A stretch of 64,000 nucleotides of DNA from Pseudoalteromonas piratica (GCF_000788395.1 NZ_CP009889.1:1364001-1428000); one strand, 5' to 3'; shown: positions 18,047-27,855, numbered from the stretch's first letter. Made by a program: numbers and translations. Notes: a model not told the origin generated them from the sequence alone.

Positions 18047-19126
18047 CTAGTTACTTGCCGTATTGTATATAAACGTGCCAAATAATAAGGCAAGATCGAA
18101 CTGACTAAAATTCGAGTTATTATTGCTTTCTTGCTCACGCTGATAAATATTGGTCGATGCAATGTTTTTTCCAACAGGTGAAAACGACACGTTGCGTATC
18201 CAAACTTGTCCATTCCCCGAAAGTAAACCACCAAATGCAATATGCTTAGACTTTTCATCCGTGATATCCAATACCACTGTGTGAGTTTGCCAATCGGTAG
18301 TACCTTTCATACCCCTGTCTTTCATATTGTCGTATTGCAGTTTTTTCAACTTGCCATCTACTCGCATCCAAATACCTGCGTAACCTTTAGTGACATTTTC
18401 AGTTTTAACTTCAGCACTAAATTGAACCCGTTTGCCAATGAATTGACTGGTCTCAAAATATTCGAACCAAGTGGCAAACGACTCATCGTTGTAGGTATCA
18501 CTGATACGCTTAATCGTCGCTATACCATTTTCTGACCAGGCTTTGAATTTCCCAACATCAGAAAAGTTCATCCTCCATTCGTCTAGATTTAGGCTGTAAT
18601 CGCTTTTAAAAATATAATTTGCCGTGCTTTCTTCATCTGTTACTGAAAACGAAATATTGCGCGCCGACATAGACCCTTTCGCGCCTTGAATTAAACCGGC
18701 GTAAATATGCTCTGCACCAGGGTTCACCGGCAGTACAACTTGAAAATTTGTCCAGTCTTTTGTGCCAATAAGGCTGCGGTCGGTAGCATTATCAAACGCA
18801 ATCACTTTTTCCGAATCATTCACCCTTAGCCAAATTGAAGAATATTCAGAATTTTGCGATTTGATTTCGGCGGAAAACTTCAGCTTTTTACCAATAAATG
18901 GCGCAGCGTCAAAGTCTGTACCTGCAGCCCCAAAACTTTTTAGCCCGGCTTCGCCTTGATAAGCCAAATGTGCTTCTCCATTGGCTACATGAAAGGCATA
19001 ATCTTTGATATTAGCGCTTTTTACTTTGCCCTCCATATGCCCCCAAGTAGATATATCTTCAGGGTTGGAAGCAAAACAATTTAGTGAAAAAATAAGGCCC
19101 AAAGTAAGCCATAACACCATTTTCAT
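18047..19126 (-). CDS. Secreted two-domain carbohydrate-binding-like protein
   Basis: This exported protein of about 359 residues has a signal peptide (MVLWLTLGLIFSLNCFA). It contains two similar beta-sandwich units, roughly residues 30-165 and 180-325. Each has an FIGKK/FIGKR + FSAE block, a WLRV/WMRV strand, a DR...G..DW turn and a closing strand (ARNISFSV in the first, IRNVSFSPVG in the second). This looks like a duplicated CenC-like or CBM-like domain. No enzyme motif is seen. The start is uncertain: ATG 19126 and an ATG nine bases upstream are both possible. It is divergent from a membrane-bound AraC regulator that may control it. Confidence 0.68.
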   Translation of the reverse strand: MKMVLWLTLGLIFSLNCFASNPEDISTWGHMEGKVKSANIKDYAFHVANGEAHLAYQGEAGLKSFGAAGTDFDAAPFIGKKLKFSAEIKSQNSEYSSIWLRVNDSEKVIAFDNATDRSLIGTKDWTNFQVVLPVNPGAEHIYAGLIQGAKGSMSARNISFSVTDEESTANYIFKSDYSLNLDEWRMNFSDVGKFKAWSENGIATIKRISDTYNDESFATWFEYFETSQFIGKRVQFSAEVKTENVTKGYAGIWMRVDGKLKKLQYDNMKDRGMKGTTDWQTHTVVLDITDEKSKHIAFGGLLSGNGQVWIRNVSFSPVGKNIASTNIYQREQESNNNSNFSQFDLALLFGTFIYNTASN

Positions 19127-19399
19127 ACAATACATTCTCTAATTTCTTTCCATGTTTTGTGACAATTATTATTTAAACAGCCAATAGCTAGGAAAGAGTT
19201 TCTAAACGCGGCACAGGGTAATAAAAAAAGGCTTTAATATCCAGATAATTAGACCATAAATAAGCATCAAAATAGGGCTTACTGGCTCATCCATTGATTT
19301 GAGGATTTTTCCTTATTATCATTTCCTTAATGCTATTTCTTGTGTCATTTGATTAGATTTGGGATAGTGACTGCATTTATTACTCAGTGTAGTTTTTTC

Positions 19400-20422
19400 A
19401 TGAGCGCCACCTCTTATTTATTATTTTTCTTTTCCGCCTTAGGGGTGTTCAATGGCCTACTTTTAGCTTCTTGGTTAGTCTTTCGTCAAAATAAGCAAGT
19501 GGGTGATAATTGGCTGGCAATGTTGTTGTTGTTACTTTGTATACGTATCGGCAAGTCGGTAGCATTTTACTTTACCCCAAGTTTAGATAAAAACATTCTA
19601 CAACTCGGGCTAACAGCCTGTTTTCTTATTGGTCCGTGTATTTACGTTTATATTACTCATCAAACTAGGCTAGGTATGCTCAACGCCATAGCAAAGTGGA
19701 CTTTTGCTAGTTTAGCGATGTTTATTGTTGTGTTGGGTATTGTGTACCCTTATAAAACCCATTTAGAGCTCTGGCAATATTGGGTTTATCGCGGTTCAAG
19801 CTACCTATGGCTGGTGTGTTTGCTCTTGAGCTTCTTTCATTACAGAGAAAAAATCCAACAGTTTAAAGGCCAATGGCAAGCGTTAATCACCGACAAGCCA
19901 CTCATTGTGTTGATGGGCGGTTCTTTAATCTGGTTAGCTTACTTTACTGCCTCTTACACCTCTTACATTATGGGCGCGTTAAGTTTTTCACTCACCTTGT
20001 ATTTATCAGTATTAACCTTATTTAAAGCACCTAAAGAGCCGCCATTAAAAAACAATAAATACGCCAATAACAAGTTAACCGACGATCAAGTCAACGCCTA
20101 TTCAAATGCGCTTGAACAGTTAATAAATGAAGAGTGCATCTACACTGATCCTCAGCTTTCATTGCCACGACTCGCTAAACGTTTAGGCATACCTCATACA
20201 TTGTTGTCACAATTATTGAATGACCACTATCAAATGAACTTTAAACAGTACATTAATACTCAACGCGTCACCTTTGCACAAACACTGTTACTTGCAGAGC
20301 CGAACACCAGTATTGACGATATTGCAGAGCAAAGTGGCTTTAGTTCGTCTTCAACATTTTACAGTGCCTTTAAACATAAAACAGGCATGACTCCAAACAG
20401 TTATCGCACTGCCAAATTATAA
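19400..20422 (+). CDS. Membrane-anchored AraC family regulator
   Basis: The product has about 340 residues. The N-terminal two thirds carry about seven hydrophobic segments (for example YLLFFFSALGVFNGLLLASW and LIVLMGGSLIWLAYFTASY). The C-terminal 100 residues are an AraC/XylS DNA-binding domain with two helix-turn-helix units: LPRLAKRLGIPHTLLSQLLN and IDDIAEQSGFSSSSTFYSAF, then KHKTGMTPNSYR. This design, common in Alteromonadales and Bacteroidetes, couples a membrane signal directly to transcription. ATG 19400 (MSATSY) is preferred to a TTG 60 bases upstream, though neither has a strong ribosome site. The likely target is the divergent gene ending at 18047 or the downstream genes. Confidence 0.87.
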   Translation: MSATSYLLFFFSALGVFNGLLLASWLVFRQNKQVGDNWLAMLLLLLCIRIGKSVAFYFTPSLDKNILQLGLTACFLIGPCIYVYITHQTRLGMLNAIAKWTFASLAMFIVVLGIVYPYKTHLELWQYWVYRGSSYLWLVCLLLSFFHYREKIQQFKGQWQALITDKPLIVLMGGSLIWLAYFTASYTSYIMGALSFSLTLYLSVLTLFKAPKEPPLKNNKYANNKLTDDQVNAYSNALEQLINEECIYTDPQLSLPRLAKRLGIPHTLLSQLLNDHYQMNFKQYINTQRVTFAQTLLLAEPNTSIDDIAEQSGFSSSSTFYSAFKHKTGMTPNSYRTAKL

Positions 20423-20510
20423 TTTAGGACTACCAGAATATAACTTAGCCTATTGATTATATTGGATTTAAGTAAAATTGAGCGGGTAAATAATTATGGA
20501 GCTCAATATT

Positions 20511-21650
20511 ATGAAACAGACGTTTAAATGGTTAATGTTACTTATTCTGGTTGTGCATTTCACAGCACAAGCTCACGCAAAAGTGGATGAACAGCGTGAA
20601 GTAAGGGCGGTAATTCACAAATACATAAATGGCACTAGCAATGGTGAACCGGAATTAATAAAAAAAGCATTTCATGAGCGTGCTTCCTTACTACTCAGCC
20701 ATCCTAATAAACCGTTTTGGCAAGTATCAGCTGAAGACTATGCTAGCTGGTTTGAGTCACCCAAGGGACAACACGCTGGTGCAATTTTATCAGTCACAAT
20801 AGATGGTGATATTGCAATGGCACGAGCGTTAATCACAACGGGCTCACCTGTAAAGCAATATATTGATCAGTTCTTACTTAAGCGTTTTCCAAAAGGGTGG
20901 CAAATCGTTAGTAAAACGGCAACCCAATTGGTATCACAACAAGACAATTCACAATTAAAAAGCGCAATGAATAAACGCGTTTTATTTATTACTTCAAGTG
21001 CGGATCATCATGGCGAGTCTAGTTTACCAACTGGTGTTAGTTTTTCTGAGTTAGTCGAAGCATATGAGGTGTTTATTAATGCGGGTTATCAGGTTGATGT
21101 TGTCAGTACACTAGGGGGTAAATTACCTTTGGCTTATATCAACACATCAAACGAAAAGCACAAAAAATTTATTTATAACCAGGACTTTATGTATTTATTG
21201 GCGAATACGTTAGCACCCGAGCAAGTAGATGCGAGCCAATACTTAGCGGTGCATTATGTCGGTGGTGGTAATGCTATGTATCAGGTTGCCGAAAACAAAA
21301 CGTTGCAAGCAGTAACAATGGCGGTGTATGAAAAAAATAACGGCATTGTTTCATCAGTGTGTCACGGTACAGCCGGCATTATTAACCTAAAGCTTAGTAA
21401 TGGCGAATATCTCGTTGCTGGTCGCAAAGTAAGTGGTTACCCCACCGCATTTGAAAAAATAGATGCGGCTTATTATCAGCAATTTCCATTTGATATTGAA
21501 AAAACCATAACACAGCGTGGCGGTAAGTTTTCTTATGGAGAGCGCAACCAATCTTACGTACAAATCGATGGCCGCATTATTACTGGTACAAATTACCAAT
21601 CATCAAAAGCGGTTGCTTTGGCGATGGTAAAAATGATGAATGATATGTAA
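20511..21650 (+). CDS. NTF2-like / DJ-1-PfpI fusion protein, exported
   Basis: The product has 379 residues with a signal peptide (KWLMLLILVVHFTAQAHA). Residues 25-140 are an NTF2-like, lumazine-binding-type domain (VRAVIHKYINGTSNGEPELIKKAF ending with FLLKRFPKGWQIVSKTA). Residues 155-379 are a DJ-1/PfpI domain: RVLFITSS at the start, the Glu-bearing SFSELVEAYEVF, VHYVGGGNAMYQV, and nucleophile Cys in SSVCHGTAGI. PfpI-like proteins act as glyoxalases, deglycases, chaperones or amidotransferases; which applies here is unclear. ATG 20511 has GGAG nine bases upstream. The fusion in one exported chain is uncommon. Confidence 0.85.
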   Translation: MKQTFKWLMLLILVVHFTAQAHAKVDEQREVRAVIHKYINGTSNGEPELIKKAFHERASLLLSHPNKPFWQVSAEDYASWFESPKGQHAGAILSVTIDGDIAMARALITTGSPVKQYIDQFLLKRFPKGWQIVSKTATQLVSQQDNSQLKSAMNKRVLFITSSADHHGESSLPTGVSFSELVEAYEVFINAGYQVDVVSTLGGKLPLAYINTSNEKHKKFIYNQDFMYLLANTLAPEQVDASQYLAVHYVGGGNAMYQVAENKTLQAVTMAVYEKNNGIVSSVCHGTAGIINLKLSNGEYLVAGRKVSGYPTAFEKIDAAYYQQFPFDIEKTITQRGGKFSYGERNQSYVQIDGRIITGTNYQSSKAVALAMVKMMNDM

Positions 21651-21669
21651 TTTCTATTTTTAGCATGAT

Positions 21670-21689
21670 GGGCCTAAATTGCTAGGCCC
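21670..21689 (+). terminator. Hairpin after the DJ-1 gene
   Basis: GGGCCTA (21670-21676) pairs with TAGGCCC (21683-21689) across a 6-base loop. It lies 20 bases after the stop at 21650. A T run is poor, so it is a weak or Rho-aided terminator. Confidence 0.5.
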
Positions 21690-21853
21690 TTAAGCCAAAT
21701 CAAGCGCCCATTCGACCAAAAGCCACGGTTCATTGGGAGGCTTTTTACACATTAACAAGCTGTGTGACTTGTTATTTGCCCACACTATTTGCAACAATGA
21801 CAGAATTGCTGTGTAAGTTATCAAATGAAACCGAATAAAGTATAAGGAATAAG

Positions 21854-23020
21854 ATGATAAGGTTCATAATTGGATTTATAGTATTAACACTTTTCACCCT
21901 ATCATCAGCTAATGCGAACGAAGTCGTTATTGGCAAAAGTGAAACTCTAAACTCGCAAGTACTTAACGAAACCCGAAAGTTATTCATTAGTTTGCCAGAA
22001 AACTATGACAAAACCGGTTATAACTACCCAGTATTATATTTTTCTGATGCACATGCCCATTTTGAAATAATGGCAAGTACTGTTAATTTCTTAACTAAGG
22101 CCAACAAAATCCCACCAATGATATTGGTAGGCATAGATACAAGTGCAAACCGTGTTCGTGATTTAACACCCATTGTTTATGATGAAGAAGAAAAAAACCA
22201 CCCTTGGTTCAAAAGCGTAAACTATGGGGGCGCTAGTCAGTTTGCTAATTTTATAGAGTCTGAGCTAGTTCCGCACATCAACAAAAAATACAGAACGACC
22301 GACTTTAAGGTATTTTCTGGCCATTCGTTTGGCGGTTTATTTTCATTTTATACCTATCTTAACAAACCCAACTTGTTTGATGGATATATGGCAATTAGCC
22401 CATCTTTAGGTTGGGATAAAGAACGCTTGGTGGTTGCAGCTAAACACCAAATTGAACAAAAAACACTGTCTAAAGCTGCAATGTACTTAAGTAAAGGCAA
22501 TGAAAAAGGCACGACAGGCGCGAGTTACACTGCAATTACGCAAGCCTTTGAATCTGTGAATATTGATTCGGTTAGCTCACAAGAGTTCCCTGACGAAAGC
22601 CATCTCACAGTTGTTTTTGATGCTCACTATCACGGGCTAACAACACTATTTAAGGCATGGCCTTTATCCTACGCGCAAAGCGCAAAAGGATTAGATGTTG
22701 TGATAACACACATTAACAATGTGAAAGATACATTTAAGATAAATTTTTCTTCCGAACGCTGGCTAATTAACTTAGGTAATAGTGAGCACTATAAGAAAAA
22801 CTATAATAATGCTATTGAAGCATACAAACACAATATAAGCTTGTTCCCTAATTCAGACTATTCTTATTTTTTATTAGCAAGAACATATGAAGCAAACGGG
22901 CAACTTAAGATTGCGTTAAAACACTATGAAAAAGCAAATCAAATGGTTGACAGTAGCCATGCAAATAAACGTCGCTACCACGATGCAATTAGTAAGCTAA
23001 AAGCGAAGCTTAAAAACTAA
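21854..23020 (+). CDS. Exported esterase (alpha/beta hydrolase) with TPR tail
   Basis: The product has 388 residues with a signal peptide ending near ANANE. Residues 30-290 match the putative esterase family related to esterase D and enterochelin esterase: RKLFISLPENYDKTGYNYPVLY, ILVGIDTSANRVRDLTP, and nucleophile Ser in FSGHSFGGLFSFYTY. The catalytic His is probably in AHYHGLTTLFKAW. Residues 300-388 hold tetratricopeptide-like helices (YKKNYNNAIEAYKHNISLFP, YFLLARTYEANGQLKIALKH), which may bind a partner. The substrate is unknown; related enzymes cleave esters of small acyl groups or siderophores. Confidence 0.87.
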   Translation: MIRFIIGFIVLTLFTLSSANANEVVIGKSETLNSQVLNETRKLFISLPENYDKTGYNYPVLYFSDAHAHFEIMASTVNFLTKANKIPPMILVGIDTSANRVRDLTPIVYDEEEKNHPWFKSVNYGGASQFANFIESELVPHINKKYRTTDFKVFSGHSFGGLFSFYTYLNKPNLFDGYMAISPSLGWDKERLVVAAKHQIEQKTLSKAAMYLSKGNEKGTTGASYTAITQAFESVNIDSVSSQEFPDESHLTVVFDAHYHGLTTLFKAWPLSYAQSAKGLDVVITHINNVKDTFKINFSSERWLINLGNSEHYKKNYNNAIEAYKHNISLFPNSDYSYFLLARTYEANGQLKIALKHYEKANQMVDSSHANKRRYHDAISKLKAKLKN

Positions 23021-23034
23021 CACGTTTTACAAAT

Positions 23035-23070
23035 AGCGGTAATCAATGGGGTCATCCATTGATTACCGTT
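23035..23070. terminator. Bidirectional hairpin with REP-like arms
   Basis: A 15-base-pair stem (23035-23049 with 23056-23070, one G-T wobble) carries the AATCAATGG/CCATTGATT core across a 6-base loop. It lies between convergent genes ending at 23020 and 23076. Its arms share the TCAATGGGGTCA core seen in the dispersed elements at 32096, 38096 and 40502. Confidence 0.78.
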
Positions 23071-23075
23071 ATCAA

Positions 23076-25391
23076 TTACAACACGCTACCCCATGGCTTA
23101 AGTGGTAGATTAATCTCTGATGATAAGTACCATTTTAAAATCATAGGTTCGCCTGCATCCGCAAAACTTTCAGAATTAACCGGTTTGCCTGAACCTAAAT
23201 TAACTTGCGCATCGGTGTTTTTATTTAGGTTTAACACAAGCACGATTTTGCTGCCCTTTTTGATAAGTTTTGAAGTAAATCGCGCATTAACAATCGGAAC
23301 GCGACGTTTTTTATTGGGAATGAGCAAACGTCTTTCACTCATATCATCTGCATAACTCGCTCGACTGCGGTAGTTATTTAAATGGAAAACTTCACCTTCA
23401 GCAGTCACTTCATAGTAATTAAAACCAATATCCACATCTCTTTTATTTACTGATATATCAAAAAAACCAGATATTGCACCTGTTAGCTCCATGTCTTCGG
23501 TAAATATAGGCGTTTCAATTTGAATACCGCCTTGCTTATCAATGCTGTCTTGAATTACTGGCCATGGCGCTAGGTTGCGTTGTTCGCTTCTATCCGTCAT
23601 ATCAACAATCTGCTCAATATATTGATTAGTCTGCAAAGAAGGCGCTTTTGCTAACAAATAATTCTCAGCCTCATTCGGTAATGCTTGAATATAAAAAGTC
23701 ACAGCTTGTTGGTTTAGCGCTTGCAATGAGTTCGCAAATCGCCATTCGTTTGCCCCCATTACTTGGTAGTTCACCTTATTTTGCACGAGTTTTGGTTTAG
23801 GCTTGCCATATAACACATGGTCAAACCACTCAAATACCAGCTCATCTGTATCTTTTTCAAGGGCAACAGGGTCTAACTTATAATTACTGTGGTGAGAACG
23901 TGGTTTATTCTGAGCTGACCAATGGTTGTAAGGGCCAATTAAGAGTGCATGATTAGCATTAGAGTTATACTTATAATGCTCATGCAAGTAGTTTAACGCT
24001 GATATCTGACCGCCCTCAAAATACCCTGTAATAGTAAGAACAGGTATATTAATGCGCTTATATTCGTCTTTATGAGGCACCATACGTTGATAGTACGACC
24101 CGTCTTCAGGGTGAGCTAACCACTTTTGAAGCCATGGACTTGGTTTTTCAGCAATTTTATCAATATCAATAATTGCTCGACCACTTTTATACAGCGTATT
24201 TACGATATGATTCGTTCGCTGCCAGTCATTATAAACACTGTTGTCTACAGTTTTGTTGTTTGTCACAAATAAAGGCCATTCAAAATTACCTGTTAAAGCA
24301 ATATTGTTTTCATACGGTAGCCCTGTGATTAAATTGGCCGCCACATAAGGTGCTATCGCCTTTAACCCCTTAGGCATATGCTTTGCGGTTGCCCATTGGG
24401 TAAAGCCATTATAACTGCCACCGTACATCACAACTTTGCCATTACTCCACACCTGTTCGGTGATCCAGTTAATTAAATGCGATGCATCTTCTCCTTCGTG
24501 TTCCCAAGGTACAATCGCTTCTTTGCTCGAACGCTTACCACGCGAATTAGCCACTATGCCAATATACCCATGTGCTGCGGCATGCATCGCAGATTTAATA
24601 TGTGCAGCTTCATCAGCATAAATTGTAAACTGTAACGCTGTGCTATTTGGTTTTTTAAGACCGCGACTGCGAACAAGAGTAATGGATAGCTCAACACCAC
24701 TTTTTAATTTAACTAACACATCTGGTTGAATGTAAAAGCGGCGCGCTTGTTCACGTTTTACAGTTTCATTTGTAATTGGAATGATTTCTTTAAGCACATG
24801 ATATAAATGGGTGTTTACCGCAATATTTATCATCTCATCACGCGATAAGCTTTGTTTGTTTTGTACTTGCTTATAGATATTAAATACATAGTCATAGGCG
24901 TTAGACACCGACCAGCCTAGTGCTAAAGTCAATTTTACAAACGCTTCATCATCCAGTTTTTCAAATGTTTGACCAATCAGCTCACGGCTTACTTCTGCAA
25001 AAGAATCACGTAACTTACTTTTATCGTTTAACACCTGATTTATTTGGTGAAATAGCTGGAAATGAGAAAACTCTAACGTATTATTTTGCTTTTCAATGTG
25101 AGTCTCTACGGATGCAAAATCGCCTCGCAATGAAAGTAATGCAATTTTATTAAACATGGGTTGTTGGTCTACTTGTGCTGGCGTTAATTTTTTTGCAAAT
25201 AACGTTAGCTCTTTTTTAAAATCTGTTGATGCTAAAATTGCTTCTGCATTTTCTGCTGCACTCAATTCGGTTGCGACAATAACCGGAGGGACAGGATATT
25301 GGTTACTCTGCTCAGCATAGGTATTTTGCAAAAAGTTTAGTAAGATGATTGCCAAATAAATCACCACTGACTTTAGACTTATTTTTTTCAT
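23076..25391 (-). CDS. Exported CocE/NonD (S15-type) hydrolase
   Basis: The product has 771 residues with a signal peptide (MKKISLKSVVIYLAIILLNF). The catalytic alpha/beta-hydrolase domain follows an N-terminal helical region. It has nucleophile Ser in MYGGSYNGFTQWA, a GYFEGGQIS block, and His in LLIGPYNHWSAQ. The C-terminal beta jelly-roll (from about residue 560, with GAISGFFDISVNKRDVD) is typical of X-Pro dipeptidyl-peptidases and cocaine esterases. It should hydrolyse peptides or esters in the periplasm; the exact substrate is unknown. GGAAG five bases before ATG 25391 supports this start over one 12 bases upstream. It is divergent from the CadC-like gene at 25538, the likely regulator. 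Confidence 0.9.
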   Translation of the reverse strand: MKKISLKSVVIYLAIILLNFLQNTYAEQSNQYPVPPVIVATELSAAENAEAILASTDFKKELTLFAKKLTPAQVDQQPMFNKIALLSLRGDFASVETHIEKQNNTLEFSHFQLFHQINQVLNDKSKLRDSFAEVSRELIGQTFEKLDDEAFVKLTLALGWSVSNAYDYVFNIYKQVQNKQSLSRDEMINIAVNTHLYHVLKEIIPITNETVKREQARRFYIQPDVLVKLKSGVELSITLVRSRGLKKPNSTALQFTIYADEAAHIKSAMHAAAHGYIGIVANSRGKRSSKEAIVPWEHEGEDASHLINWITEQVWSNGKVVMYGGSYNGFTQWATAKHMPKGLKAIAPYVAANLITGLPYENNIALTGNFEWPLFVTNNKTVDNSVYNDWQRTNHIVNTLYKSGRAIIDIDKIAEKPSPWLQKWLAHPEDGSYYQRMVPHKDEYKRINIPVLTITGYFEGGQISALNYLHEHYKYNSNANHALLIGPYNHWSAQNKPRSHHSNYKLDPVALEKDTDELVFEWFDHVLYGKPKPKLVQNKVNYQVMGANEWRFANSLQALNQQAVTFYIQALPNEAENYLLAKAPSLQTNQYIEQIVDMTDRSEQRNLAPWPVIQDSIDKQGGIQIETPIFTEDMELTGAISGFFDISVNKRDVDIGFNYYEVTAEGEVFHLNNYRSRASYADDMSERRLLIPNKKRRVPIVNARFTSKLIKKGSKIVLVLNLNKNTDAQVNLGSGKPVNSESFADAGEPMILKWYLSSEINLPLKPWGSVL

Positions 25392-25537
25392 TTGTGCTTC
25401 CATTTTAATAATGAGACTAAATCGTGAAGCACTCTACTGAACGCCAATTTTTAAGTCCTGACAGCGTGGTGAAAAGATGTGACTTTTTATGACAGCCTTG
25501 ATTTTAAAGGGCTGCGTGATAGAACAAATGGATTAAT

Positions 25538-27574
25538 ATGCGCTGGCAAATTAAAGGTTTTGAGTTTAATGAACAACAACAAACCTTAATCACTGAGCAC
25601 AATAAAGTTCGACTTGAACCGAAGATGTGTGAACTTTTAGCCTATTTTTGTCAGAATCAAAACCAAGTGATTAGTAAAGAGCAATTACTTGACGATGTAT
25701 GGCATGGCCGTTATGTCAGTGATAACACCGTAAGTAAGCTCATCACAAAGCTTAGAAAAGCATTGCAAGATGATGCGCGAAATCCTGAATATATAACCAC
25801 AGTACCAAAACGAGGCTATCGATTTGTCGCTACGGCAACCCCCGTTTTTGAAAAAGAAGATCAATGCGTAAAAGCCAATACTGCACCAGCCAAGCGTTTG
25901 AGTCTTAAATACATTTTGCTATTGCTCTTATTCTTTATCTTGTTTGTATCTCTATGGTTGTTTAACCATCGTACTGCCCCAAATAGTATTGTTTCAGCCA
26001 AAGCAGTTACATCAGATAAAGGCAGTGAATACTTTCCTAGCTTTGCCCCTGATGGCATTAGGCTCGCGTACATGAACCATGCTGGTGAGCGCTTCAAACT
26101 CTATGTAAAAAACATTTATTCAGGTGAACAAGTTGAAATAAACCATGGAGAACAAAGTGGCGTAGGCCCTGGCGTATGGAATAATGCGGGTACTAAGCTG
26201 GTTTATTTAGTTGCTACACAAGAATCTTGCCAATACTTTATGCGCGAGTTTAATGGCCTAACGATGTCTGCGCCTAAACTAATTTATACCTGTAAAGCAG
26301 GGAGTTTTGGTCAAATAAAGTTTACCCATGATGATAATGTGCTTATTTTTTCTGAATCTCCAGGTATGGGCAAGCCTTACTCGCTCTATTCACTGCACCT
26401 AGATGCAGGTAAAACACAGTGGCTACCACAACCCGATTTGCATTTAGGTGGCAATAGTCAGTTTGATCTTCACCCAACTGACAACAAGATTCTAATTTCT
26501 TCACCGAATGAACAGCAATGGGAAGGCTTTTATCAACTTGATTTAGACACACAGCAATTAACCTTACTGTTTGAGTTAAACGCGTATATTTGTTGTGGTA
26601 TTTGGTCTCATGATGGCGAGCATGTTGTTATGATGGGTGAACACCCTGCCCGTGAAATTGTGCAATTTGAGCTTGATGGAAGCAACAAGACGGTACTGTT
26701 TACGGGCCCACAACAATTAAGTCGACCAGAGCGACATAGTAATGGAGTCGATTATGCGTTTACCGCATTTAAATATGACTTAAATGTTGATGAATATAAT
26801 ATTGCTGACAATAAAGCGTTATCGATTTTAAACGATACCTTTGATGAACGACTTGCTGTGTTATCACCCAACAACCAGCAAATCGCATACATTAGTTTAA
26901 CCTCAGGCAATGAAGAACTGTGGCTATATAACCGAGAAACCCGTAAAAAGAAAAAAATCACCCAATACGGTGATGGCCGCCATTATGTTGATTTAACTTG
27001 GTCACCTGATGCAAATAAAGTAGCAGGGCTTACATTAAACGCGATTCATATTATTGATATACCCACAGGGGTAACACAGATACTGCCATTACCCGAAAAA
27101 GAGTTTCGTGGCGTGTCATTTCGTTCTGCCAATAAAGTCGCTTTTAGTATGAAAATTGGCGCAAACTGGCAAGTGGTTGAATTTAACTTAACTGACAATT
27201 CAATGGAGCGCCTTGAGCCAAAATGGCAGAGTGTTCAATACGATAAATTTGAGCATAATTGGCTTTGGGTTGATCAAGCTGGAAACTGGTATGTTGGCCA
27301 AAATAAAACCCCTTTGACCTTACCTAATCTACCACAGAGCGCTTTTTATGGTAGGCAGTTTGCTGTTAAAAAAAGTGGCAAACGTGTTGCGTTGTTTGAT
27401 TGGCATCAGAGTAGCCTTAATATTTATAATATCGATACTCTCAAGCGAGTGTTCCAATTAAATAGCCAGCTAGGTCATTTTTCACTGCGTGGCGATCTAT
27501 TACTTATCAATAAACCATCATCAGAATCCAATGATAGCGACATTTACCAAACATTTAGCGTATCTACAGAATGA
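25538..27574 (+). CDS. CadC-like membrane regulator with periplasmic beta-propeller
   Basis: The product has 678 residues. Residues 1-100 are an OmpR-type winged helix (VRLEPKMCELLAYFCQNQNQ, then ISKEQLLDDVWHGRYVSDNT and TVPKRGYRFVA). A single membrane segment lies at about 124-143 (YILLLLLFFILFVSLWLF). The remaining 530 residues are a TolB-like propeller built of PD40-type repeats (SFAPDGIRLAYM, SHDGEHVVMMG, SPNNQQIAYIS, SPDANKVAG). The protein therefore senses something in the periplasm and binds DNA directly, like CadC or ToxR. The divergent hydrolase gene at 23076-25391 shares its 146-base promoter region and is the natural target. Confidence 0.9.
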   Translation: MRWQIKGFEFNEQQQTLITEHNKVRLEPKMCELLAYFCQNQNQVISKEQLLDDVWHGRYVSDNTVSKLITKLRKALQDDARNPEYITTVPKRGYRFVATATPVFEKEDQCVKANTAPAKRLSLKYILLLLLFFILFVSLWLFNHRTAPNSIVSAKAVTSDKGSEYFPSFAPDGIRLAYMNHAGERFKLYVKNIYSGEQVEINHGEQSGVGPGVWNNAGTKLVYLVATQESCQYFMREFNGLTMSAPKLIYTCKAGSFGQIKFTHDDNVLIFSESPGMGKPYSLYSLHLDAGKTQWLPQPDLHLGGNSQFDLHPTDNKILISSPNEQQWEGFYQLDLDTQQLTLLFELNAYICCGIWSHDGEHVVMMGEHPAREIVQFELDGSNKTVLFTGPQQLSRPERHSNGVDYAFTAFKYDLNVDEYNIADNKALSILNDTFDERLAVLSPNNQQIAYISLTSGNEELWLYNRETRKKKKITQYGDGRHYVDLTWSPDANKVAGLTLNAIHIIDIPTGVTQILPLPEKEFRGVSFRSANKVAFSMKIGANWQVVEFNLTDNSMERLEPKWQSVQYDKFEHNWLWVDQAGNWYVGQNKTPLTLPNLPQSAFYGRQFAVKKSGKRVALFDWHQSSLNIYNIDTLKRVFQLNSQLGHFSLRGDLLLINKPSSESNDSDIYQTFSVSTE

Positions 27575-27699
27575 AAAATAGGCGTGAGTGAAAATTGAAA
27601 AACTGCTGGTTGATGCTTGAAAAAATCAGCAGTAATTAACACCGCCTAACAAATAGAGCCTCTCATCCTTAAAAAGAGTTACCTACCCTAAACATAAAA

Positions 27700-27741
27700 A
27701 CACCCAAACTAATTCAAATTAGAGTGGGTGTCTTTGTTATT
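27700..27741. repeat. Dispersed hairpin repeat, copy 1
   Basis: The sequence has ACACCCA...TGGGTGT outer arms, CTAATT...AATTAG inner arms, and then TCTTTGTTATT. Related copies lie at 38399 and 43108. It is 126 bases after the CadC-like gene and could terminate transcription, but its spread in the window suggests a mobile or duplicated element. Confidence 0.7.
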
Positions 27742-27855
27742 AACCAAACGAAAGTGCATGTTTTGTTATAACCCAAAGATGCACTTCCTAAATTGACAAA
27801 TCAGTTCTAAAGTCATTAGCATGATGTTTGAATTCTTTTGTGTTGCACTGTACTA

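Noticed and set aside
27700-27741. Hairpin repeats as integron attC sites
   Set aside because: They lack the paired core sites of attC, no integrase gene is present, and the flanking genes are not in a one-direction cassette array.
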